A stretch of 64,000 nucleotides of DNA, taken from the NCBI GenBank assembly GCA_964508715.1, contig CAZDUX010000005.1, positions 62,001-126,000 on the forward strand, given 5' to 3'. The notes below the pieces were generated by a model, which was not told the origin of the DNA, made no database searches, and worked only from the letters and a program-made list of their open reading frames with translations. Position numbers and translations under genes: made by a program. Below, piece after piece: positions 25,436-33,894 of the stretch. Each line of letters starts with the position of its first letter. Within the stretch, counting starts at the first letter, position 1. This stretch comes from JAKALX01 sp964508715. GTDB taxonomy: Bacteria > Chloroflexota > Dehalococcoidia > Tepidiformales > Tepidiformaceae.

Positions 25436-26461
25436 ATGGCCTCCGCGTCACAGGATGACCGGCTGAAGGGCCGCAAGAAGGCTGCAGCTCTGCTCATCAC
25501 CCTGGGCAAGGAGCGCTCGGCCGAGGTCCTTCGCCACCTGAGCGATGACGATATCGAGCGGCTCACCTGGGAGATCTCCGCTATGGGTGAGCTCAAGTCC
25601 GATCAGCGAAAGGAAGTAATCGACGACTTCCAGCAATCGGCCGTCGCCCGTAACGTTATCTCCCTTGGCGGCCTGGAATACGCCGAAGACCTCCTTCGTC
25701 TTGCCCTCGGCGAGGACAAGGCCACCGAGCTCATCGACCGCCTTTCAGCAACATCGCCGACGGTGCCTTTCGGGTTCCTTCGGCACCTCAACGTCCAGCA
25801 ACTCGTCAACTTCCTCTCCAACGAACATCCCCAGACCATCGCCCTCCTCTGTTCCTTTCTCCAGAGCGACAAGGCGGCCCAGGTCCTCGCCGGCCTCGAA
25901 CCCGAACTCGCCGCCGACGTCGCACAGCGCATCGCGCTGATGGACCGTGCGAATCCCGAGATCGTCAACGAAGTCGAGGCCGTGCTTCGCCGCAAGCTCA
26001 GCGCCGTCCTCCAGCCCACCCGCCAGACCCAGTCGGTTGGCGGTCTCGAAGTCCTCGTCAGCCTCCTCAAGCAATCCAGCCGCATGACGGAGAAGACGAT
26101 CCTCGAAGCGCTCGAAGACAACGAGCCCGAGCTCGCCGACCAGGTCAAGAAGCGCATGTTCGTCTTTGAGAACATCTCCACTCTCGACGACCGCTCCATC
26201 CAGCGCATCCTCCGTGAGGTCGAGGTTCGTGACCTCTCCCTTGCCCTGAAGGCCACCCCCGAGAGCGTCAAGGAGTGCATCCTCCGCAACATGTCCCAGC
26301 GCGCGGCCGCCATGATGAAAGAGGACATGGAGGCGAGTGGCCCGGTCCGCCTGCGCCAGGTCGAGGAAGCCCAGGCCCGCGTCGTCGAAGTCATCCGGCG
26401 CCTCGATGAGGCCGAGGAGATCGTGATTGCCCGGGGAGGCGACGATGAGCTCGTCGGCTAA
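25436..26461 (+). CDS. fliG: Flagellar motor switch protein FliG
   Basis: 341 residues, the normal length. It is the rotor protein that couples stator torque to the MS ring. KKAAALLITLGKERSAEVLRHL begins the FliF-binding domain; the middle domain has the SNEHPQTIALL (EHPQR-type) motif that contacts FliM; MFVFENISTLDDRSIQRILREV marks the C-terminal torque domain. It starts three bases after fliF and overlaps fliH by 17 bases. Confidence 0.96.
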   Translation: MASASQDDRLKGRKKAAALLITLGKERSAEVLRHLSDDDIERLTWEISAMGELKSDQRKEVIDDFQQSAVARNVISLGGLEYAEDLLRLALGEDKATELIDRLSATSPTVPFGFLRHLNVQQLVNFLSNEHPQTIALLCSFLQSDKAAQVLAGLEPELAADVAQRIALMDRANPEIVNEVEAVLRRKLSAVLQPTRQTQSVGGLEVLVSLLKQSSRMTEKTILEALEDNEPELADQVKKRMFVFENISTLDDRSIQRILREVEVRDLSLALKATPESVKECILRNMSQRAAAMMKEDMEASGPVRLRQVEEAQARVVEVIRRLDEAEEIVIARGGDDELVG

Positions 26462-27143
26462 ACCCGGCCGTGTAATCCGGTCCGCCCGTCACGAAGCCGA
26501 GGACGTCTTTGTCTTCGGACAGAGCACTCCGTACGTCCCCGCCGATAGCGTCCTCGCGACCGCGACTGCCGTCATCGAAGCGGGCCAGCGTGAGGGTGAA
26601 GCGGTCATCGCCGCCGCGCACGACGAAGCAGCTCGTGTCGTTGCGGAGGCGCAGGCCATGGCCGCCGAAGTCCGGGAAGCCGCCTATAGCGACGGATACC
26701 AGGCCGGCCTTCAGCAAGCAGCCTCTGAGATCAACGGGTTCGTCGAGATCGCGCGCCGCGCTGCGAATGAAGGGAAACAGCTTCGTGATGACATCGCGGG
26801 ACAGGCTGCCGCCGTCGTTGCCCGGGCGGTCACGCTGGCCGTTCGCCGCATCGTCTCTGAATACTATGAGTCGGATCCTGAGCGCACTGGCAGCCTTGTC
26901 GCCGAGACCCTTCGTGCTGCGGCCGGCCAGGAGATCCTCGCCATCCGTGTCCATTCCGGGCTCGTCGATGCTATCTCCGCCTCGCTCGCGGACGTCACAA
27001 CCTACATCCGTCCCGACGATGCTGTCGAAATCGGAGGCTGCATCATCGACCTTCGGAACGGCACCATCGATGCCACCCTCGATGCGCGGCTTAGCCTCAT
27101 GGACCTCGCCCTCCGCGAGGCCGGCGGGGAGGCCTCACGATGA
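26445..27143 (+). CDS. fliH: Flagellar assembly protein FliH
   Basis: 232 residues. FliH holds the ATPase FliI and delivers it to the export gate. It has an Ala/Glu/Arg-rich helical middle with heptad character (residues about 40-110), then the conserved C-terminal domain (ARAVTLAVRRIVSEYY, IRPDDAVEIGGCIID) shared with HrpE/YscL and the ATP synthase delta/b subunits. The ATG at 26445 follows GGGGAGG; an earlier GTG at 26427 has no such site. It overlaps both neighbours. Confidence 0.85.
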   Translation: MSSSAKPGRVIRSARHEAEDVFVFGQSTPYVPADSVLATATAVIEAGQREGEAVIAAAHDEAARVVAEAQAMAAEVREAAYSDGYQAGLQQAASEINGFVEIARRAANEGKQLRDDIAGQAAAVVARAVTLAVRRIVSEYYESDPERTGSLVAETLRAAAGQEILAIRVHSGLVDAISASLADVTTYIRPDDAVEIGGCIIDLRNGTIDATLDARLSLMDLALREAGGEASR

Positions 27144-28549
27144 GCGGTGAAGCGCTCGCCGCCGTCCTCGAAGCTGCGGCTACCGCCGAGGTCCTCCGCC
27201 GTACGGGCACCGTCGTGCGTGCTTCCGGCGAGATCGCAACCGCTCACGGGATCAACCTTCGGCCCAACGAACTTGCCTTCGTCGAGGATCCTGCCGGGCG
27301 CATGCTGGCGGCGGAGGCCGCTGGCTCGACCAACGGCCACGCGACACTGGCGCTTCTCGATCGCGGATCAGTGGCCCCCGGGGCGCGTGTCGTTGGTTCG
27401 GGCCGGTTGGCCCAGGCGCCCGTCGGCCGCAACCTCCTCGGGCGTATCCTCGACGGCCTTGGCCGTCCCATGGATGGCGGGCCCGAACTCACAGGTGTCC
27501 GCTCTGTCCCTGTCTTCGCCGAACCACCGCACCCGCTCAACCGCGAGCCGATCATGCAGGCGATGCCTTCCGGGGTTCGTGCCATCGACGGCTTTCTCAC
27601 CCTCGGCCGCGGCCAGCGCGTTGGCATCTTCGCTGGTTCCGGTGTCGGCAAGTCCACCCTCCTCGGGATGCTCGCGCGCGGAACCGCCGCCGATATCACG
27701 GTCATCGCGTTGATTGGCGAACGTGGCCGCGAGGTTCGCGACTTCATCGAACACGACCTCGGCCTCGACGCCCTGGGCAACTGCGTCGTCGTCGCTTCCA
27801 CGGGCGACAACCCGGCGGCCATGCGCCTCTCGGCCGCACGCACTGCCACTGCCATTGCAGAGGCGTTCCGCGACGAGGGCAATGACGTCCTCCTCCTCTT
27901 CGATAGCCTTACCCGGGTCGCCATGGCCCAGCGCGAAGTGGGCCTTGCCGCTGGCGAACCACCGACCACCAAAGGCTACCCGCCCTCGGTCTTCAGCCTG
28001 CTGCCACACCTCATGGAGCGTGCTGGGCCGTCCCAGAACGGCTCCATCACCGCGATCTACACCGTCCTCGTCGACGGTGAAGACATGGACGAGCCTATCG
28101 CCGACATCTCCCGTGCCACTCTCGACGGTCACATCGTCCTCAAGCGCTCCCTCGCGAGCGCCGGGCACTACCCGCCGATCGACGTCCTCGGCAGCGTTTC
28201 CCGCCTCATGTCGCGCGTCGCCGCTCCTGGCCATGGCGGGGCCGCTCAGCGCCTGCGCGAGGTGATGGCGGCTCATGCCGATGCCCGTGACCTCATCTCC
28301 ATCGGCGCCTATGCGCGCGGCGCCGATCCGATCGTCGACCTCGCTATCGACCTCATGCCGCGCCTCAACGCGTTCCTTCGCCAGGCCCCGCAGGAAGTCA
28401 CCAGCTTCGATGAGACCGAGGCACTGCTTGTCGCCCTCGACCCAAATCCGGCTGCGAGTGAGACTGACGCCCCTGCCCAATTCGATGAGGGAGAGCTGAT
28501 TGATGAGCCTGACACCGCAGCGTTTGAAACGGCTGGTTCGCTACCGTGA
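27140..28549 (+). CDS. fliI: Flagellum-specific ATPase
   Basis: 469 residues. It energises unfolding and release of export substrates. Walker A is GSGVGKST within GIFAGSGVGKSTLLGML, the Glu region is IGERGREVRDFIE, and Walker B is DVLLLFDSLTRVA; the PPSVFSLLPHLMERAG and VDGEDMDEPI segments are typical of the F1/FliI family. The ATG overlaps the FliH stop by four bases. The last 40 residues are an acidic extension beyond the usual C-terminus. Confidence 0.96.
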   Translation: MSGEALAAVLEAAATAEVLRRTGTVVRASGEIATAHGINLRPNELAFVEDPAGRMLAAEAAGSTNGHATLALLDRGSVAPGARVVGSGRLAQAPVGRNLLGRILDGLGRPMDGGPELTGVRSVPVFAEPPHPLNREPIMQAMPSGVRAIDGFLTLGRGQRVGIFAGSGVGKSTLLGMLARGTAADITVIALIGERGREVRDFIEHDLGLDALGNCVVVASTGDNPAAMRLSAARTATAIAEAFRDEGNDVLLLFDSLTRVAMAQREVGLAAGEPPTTKGYPPSVFSLLPHLMERAGPSQNGSITAIYTVLVDGEDMDEPIADISRATLDGHIVLKRSLASAGHYPPIDVLGSVSRLMSRVAAPGHGGAAQRLREVMAAHADARDLISIGAYARGADPIVDLAIDLMPRLNAFLRQAPQEVTSFDETEALLVALDPNPAASETDAPAQFDEGELIDEPDTAAFETAGSLP

Positions 28550-28964
28550 GCGCCTCGAACGCCTCCAGGAACTCGAACTCGCCCGGGCCATGCGCCTCTA
28601 CAACGTCCGTGCCAGCGCACTCGAGGCAGCGACGGGCGATCGCGATCGTGCCCTGGATTCGGGGAATCCCCCTGCCGGGCCGGTGTTCGTCGCCGACTTC
28701 CTCTCTGGCATCGACTACCTCCAACGTGCTGACCGCGAGATCGCCGCGAAGCGGGCCGCCCTCGCACACTCAGAAAACGACGTCGCCGAGGAGCGTGAAG
28801 TGCTGCTCGGCCGCCGCCGCGACCGCAAGGCCATGGAAACGCTGCTCGACCGCCGCCTCGAAGAGGACCGTATCGGCGAGCTTCGCGCCGAAACCCGCCG
28901 CATCGACGAACTCGCAATCACCCGCTGGAAGCGCCCCGGCGCCCCTGGCGAAAGGAGCGCTTGA
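28503..28964 (+). CDS. fliJ: Flagellar FliJ-like export protein
   Basis: 153 residues. The sequence is almost wholly charged helix with coiled-coil pattern (RLKRLVRYRERLERLQELELARAM, then ERRDRKAMETLL-like turns), as in FliJ, the stalk of the export ATPase. Primary sequence is poorly conserved in this family, so the call rests on composition, length and position between fliI and the rod genes. The ATG at 28503 follows GAGGGAGAG; it overlaps the end of fliI by 47 bases. Confidence 0.75.
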   Translation: MSLTPQRLKRLVRYRERLERLQELELARAMRLYNVRASALEAATGDRDRALDSGNPPAGPVFVADFLSGIDYLQRADREIAAKRAALAHSENDVAEEREVLLGRRRDRKAMETLLDRRLEEDRIGELRAETRRIDELAITRWKRPGAPGERSA

Positions 28965-29363
28965 ATGAATCCCATCGGCGACCGCGAAATCGGCATCCTC
29001 TCCCAGTGGCTTACCGGGATCTCCCGCCGCCAGGATGCCATCAGCAACAACATCGCGAATATCGATACACCCGGCTACCAGCGCCAGGAAGTGCCTTTCG
29101 AAACGCAGCTCCAGCGCGAGATAGGCACGACGGGCAGCCAGCGCGCCACGACCGATCCACGCCATATCACCGCCGGTTCCCGCCTTCGTGGCGCCCTCGG
29201 TATCGACCCCGACCAACTTCTCACTTCCAGCCGCCTCGATGGCAACAACGTCGACATCGACCAGGAGATGATTTCCCTCTCCGACACCCAGATGCGCTAC
29301 CAGGCTGCATCCACCGCTCTCACCCGGAAGATCGGGATTCTGCGTACCGCCATCGGCGGGTAG
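28965..29363 (+). CDS. flgB: Flagellar basal-body rod protein FlgB
   Basis: 132 residues, normal for the proximal rod. The N-terminal motif ISRRQDAISNNIANIDTPGYQRQEVPFE is the rod/hook signature. The C-terminal helix (MRYQAASTALTRKIGILRTAI) is the export and assembly segment. A GAAAGGAG site precedes the ATG, which directly follows the fliJ stop. In Bacillus-type operons flgB is the first gene; here it is sixth. Confidence 0.95.
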   Translation: MNPIGDREIGILSQWLTGISRRQDAISNNIANIDTPGYQRQEVPFETQLQREIGTTGSQRATTDPRHITAGSRLRGALGIDPDQLLTSSRLDGNNVDIDQEMISLSDTQMRYQAASTALTRKIGILRTAIGG

Positions 29364-29374
29364 GAGGAGTCGTA

Positions 29375-29821
29375 ATGGGACTCATCTCTGCAATGGGTGC
29401 TACCGCATCGGGGCTCACCGCCCAGCGTGTCCGGATGGATGTCGTCAGCGGCAACGTCGCCAACATGAGCACCACCAGCACGCCTGACGGCGCCGGCCCC
29501 TACAAGCGCCATGTGGTGCGCTTCGCCGCTGCGAGCCGCTCGGTGCCCTTCGCCCAGGTGGTCCAGCGCTTCACCGCAGGCGCCTCCGACGGCGTGGTAC
29601 TCACGCAGGTGGGCATTGATGACACCACGCCCACCCGCATGGAGTACGACCCCAGCCATCCCGACGCCAGCGCCGATGGCTACGTCGAGTACCCCAACGT
29701 CGACATGGTCACCGAGATGACCGACCTCACGACCGCCAATCGGTCCTACCAGGCGAACGCCACCGTCCTCAACGCCATCAAGCAGATGGCTCTAAGGGCT
29801 TTGGATATCGGTTCTCGGTAA
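29375..29821 (+). CDS. flgC: Flagellar basal-body rod protein FlgC
   Basis: 148 residues. ISAMGATASGLTAQRVRMDVVSGNVANMSTT is the family N-terminus and YVEYPNVDMVTEMTDLTTANRSYQANATVLNAIKQM-type C-terminal helix is characteristic of FlgC (only short parts quoted: NVDMVTEM, ANRSYQAN). TAGGAGGAG lies at ideal distance from the ATG. Together with FlgB and FliE it builds the proximal rod. Confidence 0.95.
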   Translation: MGLISAMGATASGLTAQRVRMDVVSGNVANMSTTSTPDGAGPYKRHVVRFAAASRSVPFAQVVQRFTAGASDGVVLTQVGIDDTTPTRMEYDPSHPDASADGYVEYPNVDMVTEMTDLTTANRSYQANATVLNAIKQMALRALDIGSR

Positions 29822-29859
29822 TCAGCGCCCACACAACTACGGGAAAGGAGGCAACGCAC

Positions 29860-30150
29860 ATGGCGATCGTGCCGATTCAGGGCGTCACTGCACTCACGCA
29901 GACTGGTGCTGCGGCTGCCCCAAAGCCAGCCGCGGGATTCGCCGACATGCTTGGCCAGGCCATCAACCAGCTCCAGGCCGTCAGCGACAACGCGAACGCC
30001 AAGGTCAACGCCCTTGCTACCGGCCAGGACGTCGACCTCCACGACGTGATGCTGTCGCTCGAAACCGAGAGCCTCGCGATGAGCCTTGCCACGCAGGTTC
30101 GAAACAAAGGCATCGAAGCCTACCAGGAAGTTTTCAGGATGCAGATGTAA
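29860..30150 (+). CDS. fliE: Flagellar hook-basal body complex protein FliE
   Basis: 96 residues, normal for FliE, which joins the MS ring to the rod. FADMLGQAINQLQAVSDNA and the C-terminal QVRNKGIEAYQEVFRMQM are signature segments. An AAAGGAGG site precedes the ATG by 11 bases. The next gene begins on its last base. Confidence 0.93.
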   Translation: MAIVPIQGVTALTQTGAAAAPKPAAGFADMLGQAINQLQAVSDNANAKVNALATGQDVDLHDVMLSLETESLAMSLATQVRNKGIEAYQEVFRMQM

Positions 30151-31460
30151 TGGGTCTCATGGTCCTGGCTTCTCCCGACGTGCAGATCGCTCCCGTTAGC
30201 CCCGGTGCCAGCGATACAGCACCACCCGACGCCTTCGGGTCGCTGCTCAGCACACTCCTTGGCCAGACGGCATCCGACAGTGCCGTGCCCGTCAATAGCG
30301 GAGCTAATCCGCTGTTGCCCTCGAAGTCATCCGCCGAAGACGACCCGGCAACCAGCGCCGCCGTCCTTGAAGCGATGGCCATGCTCCAGGCCCTGGTGGG
30401 CCCGGCCGCCTTGCTCCCTCGGCCGCAGACCACGGACATCGGGGCACCCGTTCAGGTACCCGACATCGCGTTGGCCGGGGCCGAGTCTGGTGGCGCTCCT
30501 TCATCGACGATGGCCGCCATCGATGACCAGGCCCTGTCCGCGGCTCCTGATGAGCCAGTCGAACCTTCGAATGACCCAGCCATCGCTGCTTCGGGCCCTT
30601 CTCCCGCTGGTGAATCGCCCACGGCGCCACCGTCCGCAGTGGCTCCGGCAGGGAACCAGTCGTCTGGTGCGTCCGGTTCGGCCGTCACGACATCCGCTGG
30701 TTTCACGGCTGTCCTCGAGACGCGCACCCAGCAGCTCGGCGAACACGAAAAACGCGCAAAGAACTCCGCGGGCGAGGCGGTGGCCCCGCCCGGTGACCCG
30801 CCACCAACCGGTACCCAGCCTGCCTCCAGCGTGGTCCGCTCCGTCGGGAACGCAAATGAGAACAGTGCAGAGAGCAACGGCGATGCGCCCGGCCACCAGG
30901 AACAGAAGCCCCGGCCAAAGGCTTCTGTCGATGGCGTGGCCCATAGCGGCGAGCACTCAGTCCTCCACCGGACGGACGACCCGGGCGTACCTGCCACCGA
31001 CGCACCACGGCCGCCGGTTCGACCCGAGATGCCGCCTGCTGTCGAGCAGGTCGTTCGCACCGTTATCGAAAAGGCCGGGGCAGGCGGCGGCGAAGCGAAG
31101 CTCCACCTCCACCCCGCCGAACTCGGCGAGATCATCATCCATGTCCACGCCGACGGTGACAGTGTTCAGGTCCGCGTGCACGCCGAGCGCCCGGAAGCCG
31201 CCCAACTCATCCGTGAGCACACGGTCGACCTCTCCAGCATGCTCGGCCAGCAGGGTCTCAACCTCGCCGATGTCAACGTTAGCCTCGGCCATCCAGGGTC
31301 GGGCGATGCTGGCGCGCGTGAGCAAGGGCCAACATCCAACCGCCCTGGCGAGAGCGACTTCGCCGCCCTCATGGGCATCGGCGATACCACCGCCACCGAC
31401 CGCTTCAACCGCGTCCGCGCCGCCTACAACCCCAACGGCGCGTTCGACTACCGCATCTAG
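30150..31460 (+). CDS. fliK: Flagellar hook-length control protein, FliK-like
   Basis: 436 residues. The first 280 are low-complexity Pro/Ala/Ser/Gly sequence, the flexible molecular-ruler part. The C-terminal domain (about residues 285-390) has the Flg_hook signature: EAKLHLHPAELGEIIIHVH, VRVHAERPEAAQLIREH and LGQQGLNLADVNVS. It starts at an ATG overlapping the FliE stop by one base and precedes flgD, as in Bacillus-type operons. Confidence 0.85.
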   Translation: MGLMVLASPDVQIAPVSPGASDTAPPDAFGSLLSTLLGQTASDSAVPVNSGANPLLPSKSSAEDDPATSAAVLEAMAMLQALVGPAALLPRPQTTDIGAPVQVPDIALAGAESGGAPSSTMAAIDDQALSAAPDEPVEPSNDPAIAASGPSPAGESPTAPPSAVAPAGNQSSGASGSAVTTSAGFTAVLETRTQQLGEHEKRAKNSAGEAVAPPGDPPPTGTQPASSVVRSVGNANENSAESNGDAPGHQEQKPRPKASVDGVAHSGEHSVLHRTDDPGVPATDAPRPPVRPEMPPAVEQVVRTVIEKAGAGGGEAKLHLHPAELGEIIIHVHADGDSVQVRVHAERPEAAQLIREHTVDLSSMLGQQGLNLADVNVSLGHPGSGDAGAREQGPTSNRPGESDFAALMGIGDTTATDRFNRVRAAYNPNGAFDYRI

Positions 31461-31474
31461 AGGAGGAACCGCAC

Positions 31475-32029
31475 ATGGCAGGCTTGAATATCGATCCCGT
31501 CACCGGCCTCCAAAACGCCAGCATCGATGCAAGGCCGAAGACCCCCGGCAATGAGCTTGGGCAGGTCGATTTCATGAAGCTCATCATCGCCCAGATGAAG
31601 AACCAGAACCCCCTCGAGCCTCAGAAGGACACGGACTTCATGGCCCAGATGGCCCAGTTCGAAGCCCTCAACCAGATGAAGGCTGTCGCCGAGGGAATGA
31701 AAGTGCTCCAGGGCGTGACTGAGCTCTCCAGCGCTACCGCCATGATCGGCCGCACTGTCACCGGCAAACAGGTCGATGCCACCCCCGCCGTTCGCGACAT
31801 GGTCGCCCGCGAGAAGTTTTCGGCCCCCTACGAGAAGCTTGATAGCCGGCAACGCGTCGAAGTCGGCAACGATCCCCGTGTCAAGTCCGCCATCGCCGAC
31901 GCGCTCGACAACGCCGGTAAGGAAGTCACGGGTAAGGTCGACAAGGTTGTTGTCGGTGCCGATGGCATCCCTTCGCTCTGGATCAACGGCAAGGTCGTCG
32001 ACATGTTCACCGTCTCGGGAGTCGTCTGA
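31475..32029 (+). CDS. flgD: Flagellar hook assembly (capping) protein FlgD
   Basis: 184 residues. Its N-terminal motif DFMKLIIAQMKNQNPLEPQKDTDFMAQ is the FlgD signature (quoted here in part as KNQNPLEP). The hook scaffold needs this cap while FlgE is added. The C-terminal half is short and does not show the full FlgD Ig/tudor domains. AGAGGAGG precedes the ATG. Two bases separate it from the next gene. Confidence 0.93.
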   Translation: MAGLNIDPVTGLQNASIDARPKTPGNELGQVDFMKLIIAQMKNQNPLEPQKDTDFMAQMAQFEALNQMKAVAEGMKVLQGVTELSSATAMIGRTVTGKQVDATPAVRDMVAREKFSAPYEKLDSRQRVEVGNDPRVKSAIADALDNAGKEVTGKVDKVVVGADGIPSLWINGKVVDMFTVSGVV

Positions 32030-32031
32030 CG

Positions 32032-32412
32032 ATGGCGATCGATCGTGGCATCAGCATCGGGCCCGGGCCTGCCTCCCTCCGGCCCGCCGCTCAACCAGCC
32101 AACCGCCCGGGCTCCAGTGCCGGTGCTGCTTTCCAGGAGGCGCTCCAACAGGCGAGCCACGGTATCCAGTTCAGCCGGCACGCCCAGAAGCGCGTCGACA
32201 ACCGCGATCTCAACCTCGACCCATCACGCCTCGACCGGCTGAACACCGCCATCGACAGAGCCGCTCAGAAAGGTGCGAGGAACTCTGTCGTGATGCTCGA
32301 CGACCTCGCCGTCGTCGTCGACATCAACCAGCGCACCGTCGTCACCGCCATGAATGCCACGCAGGGAAAGGAGCGTGTCTTCACCAACATCGATTCGGTG
32401 GTGATCGCCTGA
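32032..32412 (+). CDS. TIGR02530-type flagellar operon protein
   Basis: 126 residues. The last 85 match the small protein found next to flgD and flgE in Gram-positive-type flagellar operons: IQFSRHAQKRVDNRDL, LDRLNTAIDRAAQKGARNS and VVDINQRTVVTAMN. Its biochemical role is not established; position suggests hook assembly. The first 40 residues are Pro/Ala-rich and variable. It is followed by a tandem heptamer tract. Confidence 0.83.
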   Translation: MAIDRGISIGPGPASLRPAAQPANRPGSSAGAAFQEALQQASHGIQFSRHAQKRVDNRDLNLDPSRLDRLNTAIDRAAQKGARNSVVMLDDLAVVVDINQRTVVTAMNATQGKERVFTNIDSVVIA

Positions 32413-32415
32413 ACC

Positions 32416-32443
32416 CAATCGGCAATCGGCAATCGTCAATCGG
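32416..32443 (+). repeat. Four tandem CAATCGG heptamers
   Basis: CAATCGG, CAATCGG, CAATCGT, CAATCGG in direct tandem, four bases after the stop of the TIGR02530-type gene and ahead of flgE. Related but degraded heptamers appear at 20457 and 8008-8028. Confidence 0.75.
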
Positions 32444-32534
32444 AAATTGATCTGGGCTGGTCCGCCTGTCGGAAGCCCGGTCCACACCGCTCACAGGGCT
32501 CAGTCCGCCCACGAACGAAAGGATCGTACCCGCC

Positions 32535-33827
32535 ATGATGCGTGCACTCTTCTCCGCTATCTCCGGCATGCGCAACCACATGTCCTACATGGACGTCGTG
32601 GGCAACAACATCGCCAACGTCAACACGACCGCCTTCAAGTCCTCCCGTGTCACCTTCCAGGACATCCTTGGCCAGACGATCCGCGGTGCGAGCTCACCCC
32701 AGAACGGCCGCGGCGGTATGAACCCCGCCCAGATCGGCCTCGGCATGAACCTTGGCGCCATCGACAACATCATGACCCAGGGCTCACTCCAATCGACCGG
32801 CAAGCTCACCGACTTCGCAGTCCAGGGCGACGGCTTCTTCGTTGTCAGCGACGGCCAGCGCAAGTACTTCACCCGCGACGGCGCATTCGATATCGACGTC
32901 GCCGGTGACCTCGTCAACCCCTCCAACGGAATGAAAGTCATGGGCTGGCTTGCCGACCAGACCGGCAACGTCGACACCAAGTCCGATCCGGTCGCTATCA
33001 AGATCCCGTTCGGTACGCAGGTGAGTGCCAAGCCCACCGCTGACAATGCCACCGCCACGCCACCCATCTTTGGCATGGTCATGGCCGGCAATCTTGATTC
33101 AGGTACCCCTGCGGTCGGGCCGAACAACACCATCGAGAGCACGGTGACGGCCTACGACTCCCTCGGCAATTCGCACACCATCCAGCTCACCTTCACCAAG
33201 ACGGGGCCCAACGCCTGGAGCGTTACCGGATCTGAGCCGGACCCGGCGAACCCGGGCTCTCCGATCCCTGCAATAAGCGCGCAGAACATCAACTTCACTG
33301 CCAACGGACTCATCGACACGAGCAGTGCAACCAACGGCCTCGTCGACGTGAGTCTCGCTACCTCCAACGGTTCCACGACACCGCTCGCGTTCAAGATCGA
33401 TATGCGCTCCTTCACCCAGTTCGCGGGAAGCAGCGCAGTCGCCATGCGCACCAATACCGGTTCGCCGGCCGGGGCGCTCGTCAGCTTCTCAGTTGGCGCT
33501 TCCGGCGAAGTCAGCGGGATTTACTCCAACGGCTCAACCCAGCGCATCGGGCAACTCGCCCTCGCCAGCTTTGCCAACCCGGGTGGGCTCCAACGCTCGG
33601 GCCAGAACCTCTGGAGCACCAGCGGTGCCAGCGGCGACGCGATCATCGGCACCCCCAATGATGGCGGCCGCGGCAGCGTGAGCACCGGCACCCTGGAAAC
33701 CTCCAACGTCGACCTCGCCCAGCAGTTCACCAACGTCATCGTCGCCCAGCGCGGCTTCCAGGCCTCATCCCGTGTCATCACCGCCTCCGACCAGCTCCTC
33801 CAGGACCTCGTCAACATCATCCGCTAA
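32535..33827 (+). CDS. flgE: Flagellar hook protein
   Basis: 430 residues. FlgE polymerises into the hook. The N-terminal MRNHMSYMDVVGNNIANVNTTAFK and the C-terminal NVDLAQQFTNVIVAQRGFQA are the two coiled-coil ends common to hook and distal-rod proteins; NGMKVMGWLAD and VQGDGFFVVSDG are hook-domain segments. An AAAGGA site lies 11 bases before the first of two adjacent ATG codons. Last flagellar gene in the window; no FliL, FliM, MotAB or L/P-ring gene follows. Confidence 0.95.
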   Translation: MMRALFSAISGMRNHMSYMDVVGNNIANVNTTAFKSSRVTFQDILGQTIRGASSPQNGRGGMNPAQIGLGMNLGAIDNIMTQGSLQSTGKLTDFAVQGDGFFVVSDGQRKYFTRDGAFDIDVAGDLVNPSNGMKVMGWLADQTGNVDTKSDPVAIKIPFGTQVSAKPTADNATATPPIFGMVMAGNLDSGTPAVGPNNTIESTVTAYDSLGNSHTIQLTFTKTGPNAWSVTGSEPDPANPGSPIPAISAQNINFTANGLIDTSSATNGLVDVSLATSNGSTTPLAFKIDMRSFTQFAGSSAVAMRTNTGSPAGALVSFSVGASGEVSGIYSNGSTQRIGQLALASFANPGGLQRSGQNLWSTSGASGDAIIGTPNDGGRGSVSTGTLETSNVDLAQQFTNVIVAQRGFQASSRVITASDQLLQDLVNIIR

Positions 33828-33839
33828 GTGCTACTCGCC

Positions 33840-33870
33840 CCCGCGTGTCCTTCCATAGAGGGCACGCGGG
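33840..33870. terminator. Hairpin after flgE
   Basis: CCCGCGTG (33840-33847) pairs with CACGCGGG (33863-33870), with two more G-C pairs possible inside. No T-run follows, so it may be a transcript-end stabiliser and not a full intrinsic terminator. Confidence 0.5.
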
Positions 33871-33894
33871 GAGCCTGAGAATGGGGATCGTGGC

